From contig JAJFGK010000012.1 in NCBI GenBank assembly GCA_021776195.1, positions 1 through 64,000 on the forward strand: a stretch of 64,000 bases of DNA. Direction: 5' to 3'. The notes beneath the pieces are model-generated. The model worked only from the letters and a program-made list of their open reading frames with translations, was not told where the DNA came from and made no database searches. Of this stretch, positions 11,171-20,246 are shown piece after piece; the stretch's first letter is position 1; each line of letters opens with the position of its first letter. Origin of the DNA: Kiloniellaceae bacterium. Its GTDB lineage: Bacteria > Pseudomonadota > Alphaproteobacteria > Kiloniellales > Kiloniellaceae. The translations under genes and the position numbers were made by a program.

Positions 11171-13519
11171 ATGACCGCAAATCGCAATTTGCAGGCAATC
11201 CTGAAGAAGCGCGCCGCGAAAGGCGAGCGAGCCCTGCCCGAAGATATCGCCGAGGAACTGAAGGCCGCCGGCCGAATCGAAACAGAAACCGACTCCATTG
11301 AGGCGCCGCCGGCCACGCCGGAGCCGACTCTGAACAGCGACGAGGTCCTCGATTCGCAGGAGCCGGACAAAGAATGGCACGTCGGGCCCGCGACGATCGA
11401 TTTCGAAGACCCCCTGGTCACCTGCCTCGCCACGCTCGCAGGTTTGCTCGAACGGCCGATCTCGACCGAGGCGCTCAAGTCCGGCCTGCCGCTGGACAAG
11501 GAACGCATGACCCCGGAACTGGTCTTGCGCGCGGCTGACCGCGCGGGCCTGAGCGCCAGCATCGTGCGCCGGGCCACGGTCAAGAAAATACAGCCGCTCA
11601 CCCTGCCCTGCATCTTGCTCTTGAAGGAAGGCAACGCCTGCCTCCTGCTCCGCTACTCCGGCCGGGACCAAGTGGAGATCATGGTTCCCGAAGGCGGCGG
11701 CCGCAAGAAAGACGTCTCGCTTCGTGAACTCGACGATATCTATACCGGCTATGCCATCTTCGCGCGTCCCGAGTTCAGATTCGACGAGCGGGCGCCGGAT
11801 ATGCGGCTGAAGGACTACAAGGCCTGGTTCTGGGGCACCCTGGTCAAGTTCTGGCCGATCTACAGTCACGTCATGTTGGCATCGATACTGATCAACGCCT
11901 TCGCCATTGCCTCGCCGCTCTTCATCATGAACGTCTATGACCGGGTGGTGCCGAACAATGCGGTCGAAACCCTTTGGGTTCTCGCGCTGGGGGTTGGAAC
12001 GGTCTTCGCCTTCGAATTCATCATGCGGAACATGCGCACCTACTTCGTGGACGTCGCCGGCAAGAACGCCGATGTGATCATCGCCAGCCGTCTCCTCGAA
12101 CACCTTATGTCCACGCGCCTCGACGCCAAGCCGCCCTCGACCGGCGCCATGGCCAACAATCTGCGCGAGTTCGAATCGCTGCGCGAGTTCTTCACCTCCG
12201 GAACGCTGGTCGCCCTGGTCGACCTGCCGTTCATTTTTCTTTTCGTCGCGGTGATCTGGTTCATCGCGGGACCCGTGGCCGTGGTACCGCTCTCGGCCAT
12301 TCCCCTGGTCATCCTGGCGGGTTTGATTTTGCAGTTCCCGCTGCGGGCGGTCATCGAAAAGACCCAACGCGAGGCCAGCCAGAAACATGCTCTCCTGGTC
12401 GAAGCGATTGACGGTTTGGAGACCATCAAGGCGACGGCGGCGGAAAGCCGGGTCCAGCGTGCGTGGGAGCGATTCGTCGGTCTGACCGCCGAATCCTCGG
12501 GCAAGGCGCGCTTTCTATCCGGTCTCGCCACCACCTTCGCACAGACCACGATCCAGCTTTCGACCGTTGTCGTCGTGGTCTACGGCGTTCATCTGATTTC
12601 CGAGGGCGAACTAACGATGGGCGCCCTGGTCGCGGCGACAATCCTGACCGGTCGGGCCCTGGCCCCGCTCGGCGCCCTGGCCGGCATGCTGACCCGTCTG
12701 CAGCAATCGCGGGTCGCCCTGAAGTCCCTTGACGAACTGATGAAAAGGCCGCTGGAGCGTCCGGTCGACAAGACTTTCCTGCATCGCCCGCGGCTCAACG
12801 GACAGATCGAATTCAAGGACGTGAAGTTCGCCTACCCGGGACAGGAGACCAACGCGCTGGAATCCGTCACCATGAAGATCCAGCCCGGCGAGCGGGTCGC
12901 GATCCTGGGCCGAATCGGCTCCGGCAAGAGCACCATCTCGCGGCTCATGATGGGTCTCTACGATCCGGCCGAGGGCGCGGTGCTGATGGATGGCACCGAT
13001 ATCCGGCAGATCGACCGCGCCGATCTGCGCCGCAACGTGGCCTATGTCTCGCAGGACAACTACCTCTTTTTCGGCTCGGTCCGCGATAACATTTCCTTCG
13101 GGGCGCCGCAGGTCGACGACGAGACCGTTCTGCGGGCCGCCAGCCTGGCCGGCGTCACCGATTTTCTGCGGTCTCATCCACATGGCTTCGACCTGCAGGT
13201 CGGCGAGCGCGGCATGTACCTTTCCGGCGGGCAACGCCAATCCGTCGCTATTGCCCGGGCGCTGCTCCTCGACCCACCGGTGGTGCTGCTCGACGAACCG
13301 ACCAGTCACATGGACAACTCCACCGAAGCGCAGTTCAAGAACCGCCTCAGTCAGCACCTGACCGGCAAGACACTGGTTCTGATTACCCACCGTAGCTCGC
13401 TCTTGAGCATGGTCGATCGCCTCATTATCCTGGACCGCGGCCGCATTGTCGCCGATGGCGCCAAGGACGATGTCCTGGATGCCCTCAAAAAGGGCCAAGT
13501 CAGAGCCATAGGAGACTAA
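11171..13519 (+). CDS. lapB: Type I secretion ABC exporter, LapB type
   Basis: This is an inner-membrane ATP-driven exporter for a large surface protein. The 782 residues hold a disordered N-tail, a C39-like domain at about 75-190 with no catalytic Cys (so it docks the substrate rather than cutting it), and a six-helix membrane domain at about 230-520. The nucleotide-binding domain has Walker A GRIGSGKST, signature LSGGQRQ and Walker B VVLLDEPTSHMD. The GRIGSGKS form of Walker A and the degenerate C39 domain are typical of LapB/LssB adhesin exporters. It is followed 7 bp later by the HlyD adaptor gene. Confidence 0.9.
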   Translation: MTANRNLQAILKKRAAKGERALPEDIAEELKAAGRIETETDSIEAPPATPEPTLNSDEVLDSQEPDKEWHVGPATIDFEDPLVTCLATLAGLLERPISTEALKSGLPLDKERMTPELVLRAADRAGLSASIVRRATVKKIQPLTLPCILLLKEGNACLLLRYSGRDQVEIMVPEGGGRKKDVSLRELDDIYTGYAIFARPEFRFDERAPDMRLKDYKAWFWGTLVKFWPIYSHVMLASILINAFAIASPLFIMNVYDRVVPNNAVETLWVLALGVGTVFAFEFIMRNMRTYFVDVAGKNADVIIASRLLEHLMSTRLDAKPPSTGAMANNLREFESLREFFTSGTLVALVDLPFIFLFVAVIWFIAGPVAVVPLSAIPLVILAGLILQFPLRAVIEKTQREASQKHALLVEAIDGLETIKATAAESRVQRAWERFVGLTAESSGKARFLSGLATTFAQTTIQLSTVVVVVYGVHLISEGELTMGALVAATILTGRALAPLGALAGMLTRLQQSRVALKSLDELMKRPLERPVDKTFLHRPRLNGQIEFKDVKFAYPGQETNALESVTMKIQPGERVAILGRIGSGKSTISRLMMGLYDPAEGAVLMDGTDIRQIDRADLRRNVAYVSQDNYLFFGSVRDNISFGAPQVDDETVLRAASLAGVTDFLRSHPHGFDLQVGERGMYLSGGQRQSVAIARALLLDPPVVLLDEPTSHMDNSTEAQFKNRLSQHLTGKTLVLITHRSSLLSMVDRLIILDRGRIVADGAKDDVLDALKKGQVRAIGD

Positions 13520-13526
13520 CCCGCAG

Positions 13527-14861
13527 ATGTCCGCTTACGGCGCCTTCGACAACGACGACCTCAAGTACATGCCCGATGTGCACCGCGCGGTGTCTCAGCG
13601 CGGCCGGCGCTTCGCCTACCTCTTGACCTTCATGACCTTCGTCAGCATCGGAACCCTGCTGGTCTGGTCCTACTACGCGGTACTCGACGAGGTCACCCGC
13701 GGCGAGGGCAAGGTGATCCCCTCGAGCAAGACCAAGATCATTCAAAACCTCGAGGGCGGCATCGTCGCGGACATCATGGTTCGCGAGGGCCAGATCGTCG
13801 AGGAAGGCGCGATCCTGCTACGGATCGAGAACTCCCTGGCCCAGGCCACCCAGCGCGACCTGCAGGGGCAATACTATGCCCTGCTGGCAGCGACCGCCCG
13901 GCTCGAGGCCTCGCTGAACGGCGAGGAAGCCATCACCTTCCCGCAGCAGGTCCTGGAGAACGCGCCCGAGCGCGTCGCCGACCAGGAACGGCTTTTCGCC
14001 GCGCGCGGCGCGCAGATCGCGGCCCAGACCTCGGTCCTCGAATCGGAAAAGCGCCAACGCAAGCAGGAGATCAACGAGCTGATCACCCAGCGCAACACGG
14101 CCGACCAGAATCTGCGGCTTGCCCGCGAAGAGATGAATATCACCCGGCCGCTGGTCGCCAAGGGCGTTATGCCGCGCCTCGACCTGATCCGCGTCGAGCG
14201 CCAGGTGGCGGAATTCGAAGGCCAGATCAAGACCATCAATGCCGGTATTCCCCGGCTCAAATCGGCCTTGAAGGCCGCCGAACAGCGCATCCAGGAGCTG
14301 GTCTTGTCGATGCGGGCCGAGATGTCCGACGAGTACAACCGGACCCGCGCCGAGCTCAAATCGGTGACCGAGACGCTTTTTGCCTCCAGCGACCGGGTCA
14401 CCCGGACCGATGTGCGCTCGCCGGTGCACGGCACCGTCAAGGAGCTGAAGTTCAATACCATTGGCGGCGTGATTCAGCCCGGCGCCGATATCATCGAGAT
14501 CGTTCCCCTGGACGATACCCTGCTGATCGAAGCCCAGGTCCGACCGGCCGACATCGCCTTTCTCAGCCCCGGTCAACAGGCCATCATCAAGGTCTCGGCC
14601 TACGATTTTTCGATCTACGGCGGCCTGAAAGCCGAACTCGAGCAGATTTCGGCGGACACCATCAAGGACGAGAATGGCGACCCCTTCTACCGCGTCTATC
14701 TGCGCACGGAGAAGAACTCCCTGACCCGTCAGGGCGAAGTCCTGCCGATTATTCCGGGAATGACCGCGACCGCGGAGATCCTCACCGGCACCAAGACGGT
14801 CCTGGACTACCTCCTCAAGCCGATCCTCAAGGCAAGGGACCGCGCCCTGACCGAGCGTTAA
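13527..14861 (+). CDS. lapC: HlyD-family membrane-fusion adaptor, LapC type
   Basis: This is the periplasmic adaptor that bridges the ABC exporter and the outer-membrane channel. The 444-residue protein has one membrane anchor at about 30-52 and a lipoyl-like half (KTKIIQNLEGGIVADIMVRE). A long coiled-coil hairpin follows (about 100-270), then the second lipoyl half and a beta-barrel domain (VRSPVHGTVKELKFNTIGGV). The C-terminal PGMTATAEILTG segment is the HlyD signature region. It forms an operon with the ABC gene. Confidence 0.92.
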   Translation: MSAYGAFDNDDLKYMPDVHRAVSQRGRRFAYLLTFMTFVSIGTLLVWSYYAVLDEVTRGEGKVIPSSKTKIIQNLEGGIVADIMVREGQIVEEGAILLRIENSLAQATQRDLQGQYYALLAATARLEASLNGEEAITFPQQVLENAPERVADQERLFAARGAQIAAQTSVLESEKRQRKQEINELITQRNTADQNLRLAREEMNITRPLVAKGVMPRLDLIRVERQVAEFEGQIKTINAGIPRLKSALKAAEQRIQELVLSMRAEMSDEYNRTRAELKSVTETLFASSDRVTRTDVRSPVHGTVKELKFNTIGGVIQPGADIIEIVPLDDTLLIEAQVRPADIAFLSPGQQAIIKVSAYDFSIYGGLKAELEQISADTIKDENGDPFYRVYLRTEKNSLTRQGEVLPIIPGMTATAEILTGTKTVLDYLLKPILKARDRALTER

Positions 14862-15026
14862 GCGGTCCCCGGGGCGGTCACCGCGCCCCTCTACAATCAA
14901 TAATCCATACGCAACGAAACCTTAATCTCGAAAGGCGAGTATGGACCTCGCGGCTCGGGGCTGGGGGCGCGTTGCTTGCCCCTTCGCGATGGTTGGCTCT
15001 TTCACAATGGTTAACGGTGATCGCTG

Positions 15027-15746
15027 GTGGATCGACGGCGATTTATGAAATCCGGACTTGGCCTGGCCGCCGCGGCGGCCACCCTGACGCTGCCCGGTTT
15101 TCAGGACGAGCGCCTTCATTCGCCCGGCGCCCTGGCGGCGAGCCTCTCATCGATCGCCAATGGAACAAAGACCCAGGGCAAGGCTATCTTCGGATCGACG
15201 GAAATCGCCTCAAACTCGTTCAAGGCTCTGCCGCAATGGGTCCGGGTCCTGAAAAAGATGAAGCTGGAGACGGACCTGCTAAGCAAATGCACTCGAGACC
15301 GCAACGCCTGCGGCAAGTATGCGCTTCACCCCTGGCACGACACGATCAAGAAGGCCCAGGGCCAAAGCCGGTCGAAAACTCTTCAAGCCATCAACAAGGG
15401 CTTCAATCGCTGGCCCTACAAGTACGACCAAGAACTCTATGGCGTCAGCGAGTACTGGGCGAGTCCGATGGAATTCCTGCGGCGGTCCGGCGATTGCGAA
15501 GACTATTCCATCGCCAAGTACTTCGCCCTGCGTGAATTGGGCTTCGACAAGGACCAACTTCGGGTCGTCATCCTCTACGACCGTATCCGAAACATTGGTC
15601 ACGCCGTTCTGGCGGTGTATGAGAGGAACGACATCTTGGTGCTCGATTCGCTTTCCAACCTGATCCTGTCGCACCGGAAGTACCGTCATTACCAGCCGCA
15701 ATACTCGATGAACGAGATCACCCGCTGGGCACACGTCATAATATGA
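15027..15746 (+). CDS. lapG: LapG-like transglutaminase-type cysteine protease (BTLCP)
   Basis: This is a predicted periplasmic protease that would cut the N-terminal retention region of a surface adhesin and release it. The catalytic triad is visible as Cys157 (in SGDCEDYSIAKY), His192 (NIGHAVLAV) and Asp207 (LVLDSLSN). Asp156 and Glu158 match the calcium-binding residues beside the LapG cysteine. The motif YGVSEYWASPMEFL is also typical. The N-terminus, RRRFMKSG followed by an Ala/Leu stretch, looks like a Tat signal, which is unusual because LapG is normally Sec-exported. The start is GTG at 15027. It lies between the HlyD adaptor and the HD-GYP gene on the same strand. Confidence 0.87.
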   Translation: MDRRRFMKSGLGLAAAAATLTLPGFQDERLHSPGALAASLSSIANGTKTQGKAIFGSTEIASNSFKALPQWVRVLKKMKLETDLLSKCTRDRNACGKYALHPWHDTIKKAQGQSRSKTLQAINKGFNRWPYKYDQELYGVSEYWASPMEFLRRSGDCEDYSIAKYFALRELGFDKDQLRVVILYDRIRNIGHAVLAVYERNDILVLDSLSNLILSHRKYRHYQPQYSMNEITRWAHVII

Positions 15747-15807
15747 TGAAACAACACATCCATCCCGATCATGGCGCCGCCATGGCCTCGCAGACGAGAC
15801 GCAGATC

Positions 15808-17964
15808 ATGAGCGACCAACGCAACTCGACCGAATTCGACCTGATCTCCGTGGTGCCCGATCCCGCGGGGCCGGATCCCGTGGGTCTCGATCTGGGCGGC
15901 CTCGAGGCCGACCGTTTTCGCCCGTCGCGCCGGCGCATCCTGTGGCGCGCGCTGTTGGTCTTCGTGGTCATCGTCGCCGCGGCCGTCATCGTCCCCTCGA
16001 TCACCTATAGCCTGAAGCGCGACCAGGTGGTTGAAGCGACCAAGGAGCGACTGCAAATCCTCTCCGCGGGGCGGGTCGAAGTCTTGCAAACCTGGCTTAC
16101 GGCTTTGATCGGCAAGACCGACCGGCTGGTCGAAAGCGAGCTGTTCCGCCTCTTTGCCACCGAGGTCGACAATGCCGGCGGCTCGCTATCGGCGATTACC
16201 CGACCGCACGACTTGACCCCCGAGGATGAGCAGGAATCGGAACTGGGCGTCGCCCTGGTCGAGCAGATCCCCTTCATCGAACGGGTGCTGACCGACTTTG
16301 CGAACTCGGCCGATTTCCTCGACGGTTACCTTTATGGCCGCAATGGCGACCCCTACGTCGCCACCGCCGGGGCCGTCCCCGCCAACGATGCCAAAAAATC
16401 CCTGGCCTTGGGCGTCTTTGACAGCGGTTTGGTGACCTATGGGCCGGTAACCGCCGCGCCGGCCGGCCTGGTCATGACACTTGCATTACCGGTTATCACC
16501 GCCCAGACCGAAATCGGCGAGGGGGCCGTGGTCGGCGTCCTGGTTCTCACCGCCCCAGTGACCAATGCCCTGAGCGACACCCTGGCTCCCTTGCCCCTCG
16601 CCGCGGAAGGCGAGGTCCAGCGTCTCTTGCAGTGGCACGACGGCGTCCTGTCGCGAATCGATCCCAGCGCCTCGCCCACCATCAGGACCATCGGTCTTGC
16701 CGGTTTTTCCGCCCAGGAGCGGCAAATTCCCTTCTCCGGTCGCCTCGGTCTCGACGGACGGACCGATGTGTTTTCCTATGGCTTGGCGGTCGAGGGGCCG
16801 CGCTGGTGGGTTCTCCAGGAACAGGCCGCGCGGGTTGCCAAGGGCGCCTTGCGCGACCACGCGACCGCTGCGGTCACCGTAGCGGTGCTGGTGGTCATCG
16901 CCGTCGTGGTGGCCTTCGGGGCCTTTTGGTGGCGGCTCGCCAACGAACACAACAGCGCCAGGGCAGACCAGTACCGAACCTTGGCCCGGCGCATCGCGGC
17001 GCAAAAACAGCTGCTGGATGGCATCAACAACACGATCGTCGAGCAGATCGGCTTGAAGGACGCCGCCGGCGCCTACCGTTTCGTCAACCCGGCTTTCGCG
17101 CAGGCCGTCGGACGTCCCATCGAAGCGGTCATAGGGCTGGACGATGCGGCCCTGTTCGGCGCCGGCACCGCCGAACGCCTGCGGCTTACCGACGAACAGG
17201 CTCGCCGTGGCGAAGGGGTGGTCACCAGCAGCGAGGAAATTTACCTAGGTAAGGAACTTCACTATATGCAGATTTCCAAAGTGCCCTACGAAGGCGAGAG
17301 CGCAGACGACCAAGGTATTGTGTCGGTCATGCGCGATGTCACAGAACTGGTGGAAGAGCAAAAAAAGCGCGAACACGCCATGCAACAGATGGTCGGCGCG
17401 CTGGTCAGGGCCGTCGAACTGCGCGATCCCTACCTGGCCGGCCATTCGCGCAGGGTCGCCTCCTTTGCCAGCGAAGTCGCCAAGCGGATGGGAGCCGACG
17501 CGGCCCAGGTCATGACCGTCGAGATCGCCGCCAACCTGTCGCAGATCGGCAAGCTGAAGGTGCCCCGGGCCATCCTGACCAAGCCCGATCGCTTGGAGCC
17601 GGAGGAGATCGAGGAGGTCAAGCGGCACCTCGAGCATGCCGCCGTGATCCTGAAAGATATCGATTTCGATCTCCCCGTACTGGAGACCATTCGTCTGATG
17701 CACGAAAGGCTCGACGGGACCGGCTACCCCGACCAGCTATCCGGTGACGCCATCAGCCTGGAGGGCCGAATTCTCGCGGTCTGCGATGTATTCTGCGCCC
17801 GGGTCGAGCCGCGCTCCTATCGCTCGGTGATCCCGGCGGAAACGGCCCTGGAGATCCTGGCCGACAACGCCGATCGCTATGCGCCCGATGTCGTCGCTGC
17901 CTTGGGCAAGGTCGTGGCCTCGGTGGTCGGCGAGAAGCTTCTGGCCTCAATCGATGCGGCTTAG
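15808..17964 (+). CDS. Membrane sensor with PAS and degenerate HD-GYP domain
   Basis: This 718-residue inner-membrane protein has a cytoplasmic N-tail, a membrane helix at about 46-68, a periplasmic sensor region of about 280 residues, a second helix at about 352-373, a PAS domain at about 410-510 and an HD-GYP domain at about 525-700. The HD-GYP family hydrolyses cyclic di-GMP. Here the HD pair of the expected HDIGK motif is Ser578-Gln579 (sequence SQIGK), and the first His of the HHE motif is Met631, while the GYP motif (639-641) is intact. Losing these metal ligands argues for a binding-only receptor. Lying next to lapG, it may do the job of LapD: sense cyclic di-GMP inside and hold the protease outside. 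That role is inference. Confidence 0.88.
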   Translation: MSDQRNSTEFDLISVVPDPAGPDPVGLDLGGLEADRFRPSRRRILWRALLVFVVIVAAAVIVPSITYSLKRDQVVEATKERLQILSAGRVEVLQTWLTALIGKTDRLVESELFRLFATEVDNAGGSLSAITRPHDLTPEDEQESELGVALVEQIPFIERVLTDFANSADFLDGYLYGRNGDPYVATAGAVPANDAKKSLALGVFDSGLVTYGPVTAAPAGLVMTLALPVITAQTEIGEGAVVGVLVLTAPVTNALSDTLAPLPLAAEGEVQRLLQWHDGVLSRIDPSASPTIRTIGLAGFSAQERQIPFSGRLGLDGRTDVFSYGLAVEGPRWWVLQEQAARVAKGALRDHATAAVTVAVLVVIAVVVAFGAFWWRLANEHNSARADQYRTLARRIAAQKQLLDGINNTIVEQIGLKDAAGAYRFVNPAFAQAVGRPIEAVIGLDDAALFGAGTAERLRLTDEQARRGEGVVTSSEEIYLGKELHYMQISKVPYEGESADDQGIVSVMRDVTELVEEQKKREHAMQQMVGALVRAVELRDPYLAGHSRRVASFASEVAKRMGADAAQVMTVEIAANLSQIGKLKVPRAILTKPDRLEPEEIEEVKRHLEHAAVILKDIDFDLPVLETIRLMHERLDGTGYPDQLSGDAISLEGRILAVCDVFCARVEPRSYRSVIPAETALEILADNADRYAPDVVAALGKVVASVVGEKLLASIDAA

Positions 17965-18997
17965 CGCGCGGCCGCCGCAAGCCGCTTCAGCGGTCCTCTT
18001 GGCGCTCTGGCTTTTGATCCTGCCGGTGTCGGCGGGAGCTACGGAGCGCAACGGCGAAATACTGCTCCATGCCATGGAGTACCCTTGGAGCGCCATTGGC
18101 CGCGTCAATGCCGGGGGCCGCGCCTTCTGCACCGGATTTCTGGTGTCCGAGGATCGCGTCATGACCGCGGCTCATTGCCTTTACGATTTCGTTCAGGGAC
18201 GATGGCGCGGTGCCTCGGAGATGCATTTCATCGCTGGCTATCAGCGCGATCAGTACATTCTGCATTCGAAGGTCCGGGACTACGTCCGCGCGGCCAATTT
18301 CCAGCCGACCCAAGAGGCGACGATCGATTCCGTCGTCACCGACTGGGCCCTCTTGACCCTGCAGAAACCGATCGGTCGCGAGGCCGGTTGGCTGCCGGTC
18401 GCCGTGCTCGACGCGGCCCTGCGCAAGCGCCTCCAGGCGGAAGGACGGAGTCTGTATCTCGCCGGATACCACGCCGCCCGGCCTCATGCTCAAAGTCTTC
18501 GCACCGGCTGCCGTCTGGAGGCGGTGTTGCGCGGCGGCCAGGTGATCACGCACAGCTGCCGGTCGACCAAGGGCCTGTCGGGGGCACCGCTGCTGGCCTT
18601 CGTCGAGGGTCGCCCTTTGGCCATGGGCATCCATTCGATCGAGTTCAAACACGAAGGCGAGGAGAAGGCCGGCGTCCTGTCGCTGAAGATCTTCTCTTCC
18701 GCCGGCGCTCCTCGGCAGGCCCGGCGCGCCTTTCGCAGCGGCAAGGTCGACTGGCGCCACGGGCGCGCACCTGCCGATGGCAGTCCGGCGGGAGAAAGTC
18801 CCTCCCGAACAATCGACCTGCTGCTCGCGCGCCAGGGACACCTCCCGGCCTCGGCAACACCGCCCGTGGCCGAAGCGCTGCGCCGCGACGCGATCGCCAG
18901 CTACCGCTCGGCAACCGGCATTCGTGGCAAGTCCGATGGCGAAAACAGGAGGTCGCTCGAGCTTCTGGGCGATCTGCTCAAAACCTTGAGGGAGTGA
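17954..18997 (+). CDS. Secreted trypsin-like serine protease
   Basis: This is a 347-residue predicted periplasmic or secreted protease of the chymotrypsin fold. It has a signal peptide (residues 1 to about 28, ending VSAGA) and a catalytic triad of His74 (TAAHC), Asp130 (VVTDWALL) and Ser209 (GLSGAP). The domain ends near residue 250. The remaining 100 residues are basic and probably flexible. The ATG at 17954 overlaps the HD-GYP gene by 11 bp, so expression is likely coupled to it. Its place in the adhesin-secretion locus suggests it processes or matures the secreted protein or another member of the locus, but no substrate can be named. Confidence 0.83.
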   Translation: MRLSARPPQAASAVLLALWLLILPVSAGATERNGEILLHAMEYPWSAIGRVNAGGRAFCTGFLVSEDRVMTAAHCLYDFVQGRWRGASEMHFIAGYQRDQYILHSKVRDYVRAANFQPTQEATIDSVVTDWALLTLQKPIGREAGWLPVAVLDAALRKRLQAEGRSLYLAGYHAARPHAQSLRTGCRLEAVLRGGQVITHSCRSTKGLSGAPLLAFVEGRPLAMGIHSIEFKHEGEEKAGVLSLKIFSSAGAPRQARRAFRSGKVDWRHGRAPADGSPAGESPSRTIDLLLARQGHLPASATPPVAEALRRDAIASYRSATGIRGKSDGENRRSLELLGDLLKTLRE

Positions 18998-19046
18998 CCG
19001 CAATGGACCACCGGAGCACGTCTAGGAATTCGCGGAGGACCAGACA

Positions 19047-19268
19047 ATGATTGAGATATTCGCGGACGGCGTCCGCTCTGTCAGCCTGGCCAACGGCGTG
19101 GTGCGAATCGAACTGACACGGCTGCAGCAGAATTCGGCGACTGGGGCCCTCGAACCGAACAGCGTGGGTGTCTTGATGTTGCCGGCAAACGAACTCCGCA
19201 CCATCGCCGCCCAGCTCAACAAGACCGTCAGCCAACTCGAGGAGCGTGCCACGGCGCGCAGTAGATAG
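19047..19268 (+). CDS. Hypothetical 73-residue protein, end of the secretion locus
   Basis: This is a small cytoplasmic-type protein of unknown function. It begins with two or three beta-like strands (MIEIFADGVRSVSLANGVVR, then IELTRLQ) followed by a helical, polar C-terminus. It has no signal peptide or cysteines. A GGAGGA lies six to eight bases before the ATG. It follows the protease gene by 49 bp on the same strand and is probably in the same transcript. Its beta-rich start recalls proteins that read as small binding modules, but I do not recognise the family. Confidence 0.6.
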   Translation: MIEIFADGVRSVSLANGVVRIELTRLQQNSATGALEPNSVGVLMLPANELRTIAAQLNKTVSQLEERATARSR

Positions 19269-19343
19269 TCCGAGGCCAGGGTCCATAGTCGGGGGCCGGG
19301 CGTCCCAAGTGCCCTTCATTGTTCTATGGAGCGCGAACCGGCG

Positions 19344-20246
19344 TCAGACGTCGTAATCCAGGCCCCAGGTTCGATAGCGCTCGGGATCGTCGACCCAACG
19401 CTCGCGCACCTTGACGAACAGGAAGAGGTGGACGGGGTGCCCGAACTGGGCCGACAGCTCTTCTTGGACCTGCGCGCGCACGGCCTTGATGGTGCGTCCG
19501 CCCTTGCCCAGGCAAATTCCCTTCTGCGATTCCCGCGCGACATAGATCGTCTGCTCGATCCTGATGTCGCCGTTCTTGAAATCCTCCCAGGCTTCGGTCT
19601 CCACCGCCAGGGAATAGGGCAGTTCCTGATGCAGCGAGAGAAACAGTTTCTCGCGCGTCACCTCCGCCGCCATCAAGCGCAAGGGCAGGTCCGAGAGCTG
19701 ATCTTCCGGATAGAGCCAAGGCCCCTCGGGCATGGCCCCGGCCAGATCCGCCATGAGGGTATCCAGTCCGTCGCCGGTCAGGGCCGAGATCATATAGGTG
19801 GCTGTAAAGAGGCCCTCGGCGGCGAAGAGACCCGCCAACTCGAGCAGCCGCGGCCTCGGAATCTGGTCGATCTTGTTGAGCGCGAGAAGCGCGGTCAGGC
19901 CGCGATCCTTCAAGCCTTTCATGATCAGCCGGGTGTCGCTATCGACGCGGCTGCGCTGGGCATCGAACAGCAAGACAATGGCATCGGCATCCTGGGCGCC
20001 GGCCCAGGCGGCGGACACCATGGATCTCTCCAGGCGGCGCTTGGCCTCGAAGATCCCCGGCGTATCGACGAAGACGATCTGACAGTCATCGCGCAGGACA
20101 ACGCCGCGAATCCGCGAGCGGGTGGTTTGGACCTTGTGGGTGACAATCGAGACCTTGGAGCCCACCACCCTGTTCAACAGCGTCGACTTGCCCGCGTTGG
20201 GCGCGCCGAGCAGCGCCACGAATCCGCTGCGGCTGGCCGCCGTCAT
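19344..20246 (-). CDS. era: GTPase Era
   Basis: This is an essential GTPase that binds 16S rRNA and assists 30S ribosome assembly. The 300 residues carry G1 GAPNAGKS (14-21), G3 DTPG and G4 NKID. A C-terminal KH RNA-binding domain follows with GKGGRTIKAVRAQ. The start overlaps the end of rnc as ATGA, so the two are coupled. In many alphaproteobacteria recO follows, but here the next gene is convergent. Confidence 0.97.
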   Translation of the reverse strand: MTAASRSGFVALLGAPNAGKSTLLNRVVGSKVSIVTHKVQTTRSRIRGVVLRDDCQIVFVDTPGIFEAKRRLERSMVSAAWAGAQDADAIVLLFDAQRSRVDSDTRLIMKGLKDRGLTALLALNKIDQIPRPRLLELAGLFAAEGLFTATYMISALTGDGLDTLMADLAGAMPEGPWLYPEDQLSDLPLRLMAAEVTREKLFLSLHQELPYSLAVETEAWEDFKNGDIRIEQTIYVARESQKGICLGKGGRTIKAVRAQVQEELSAQFGHPVHLFLFVKVRERWVDDPERYRTWGLDYDV

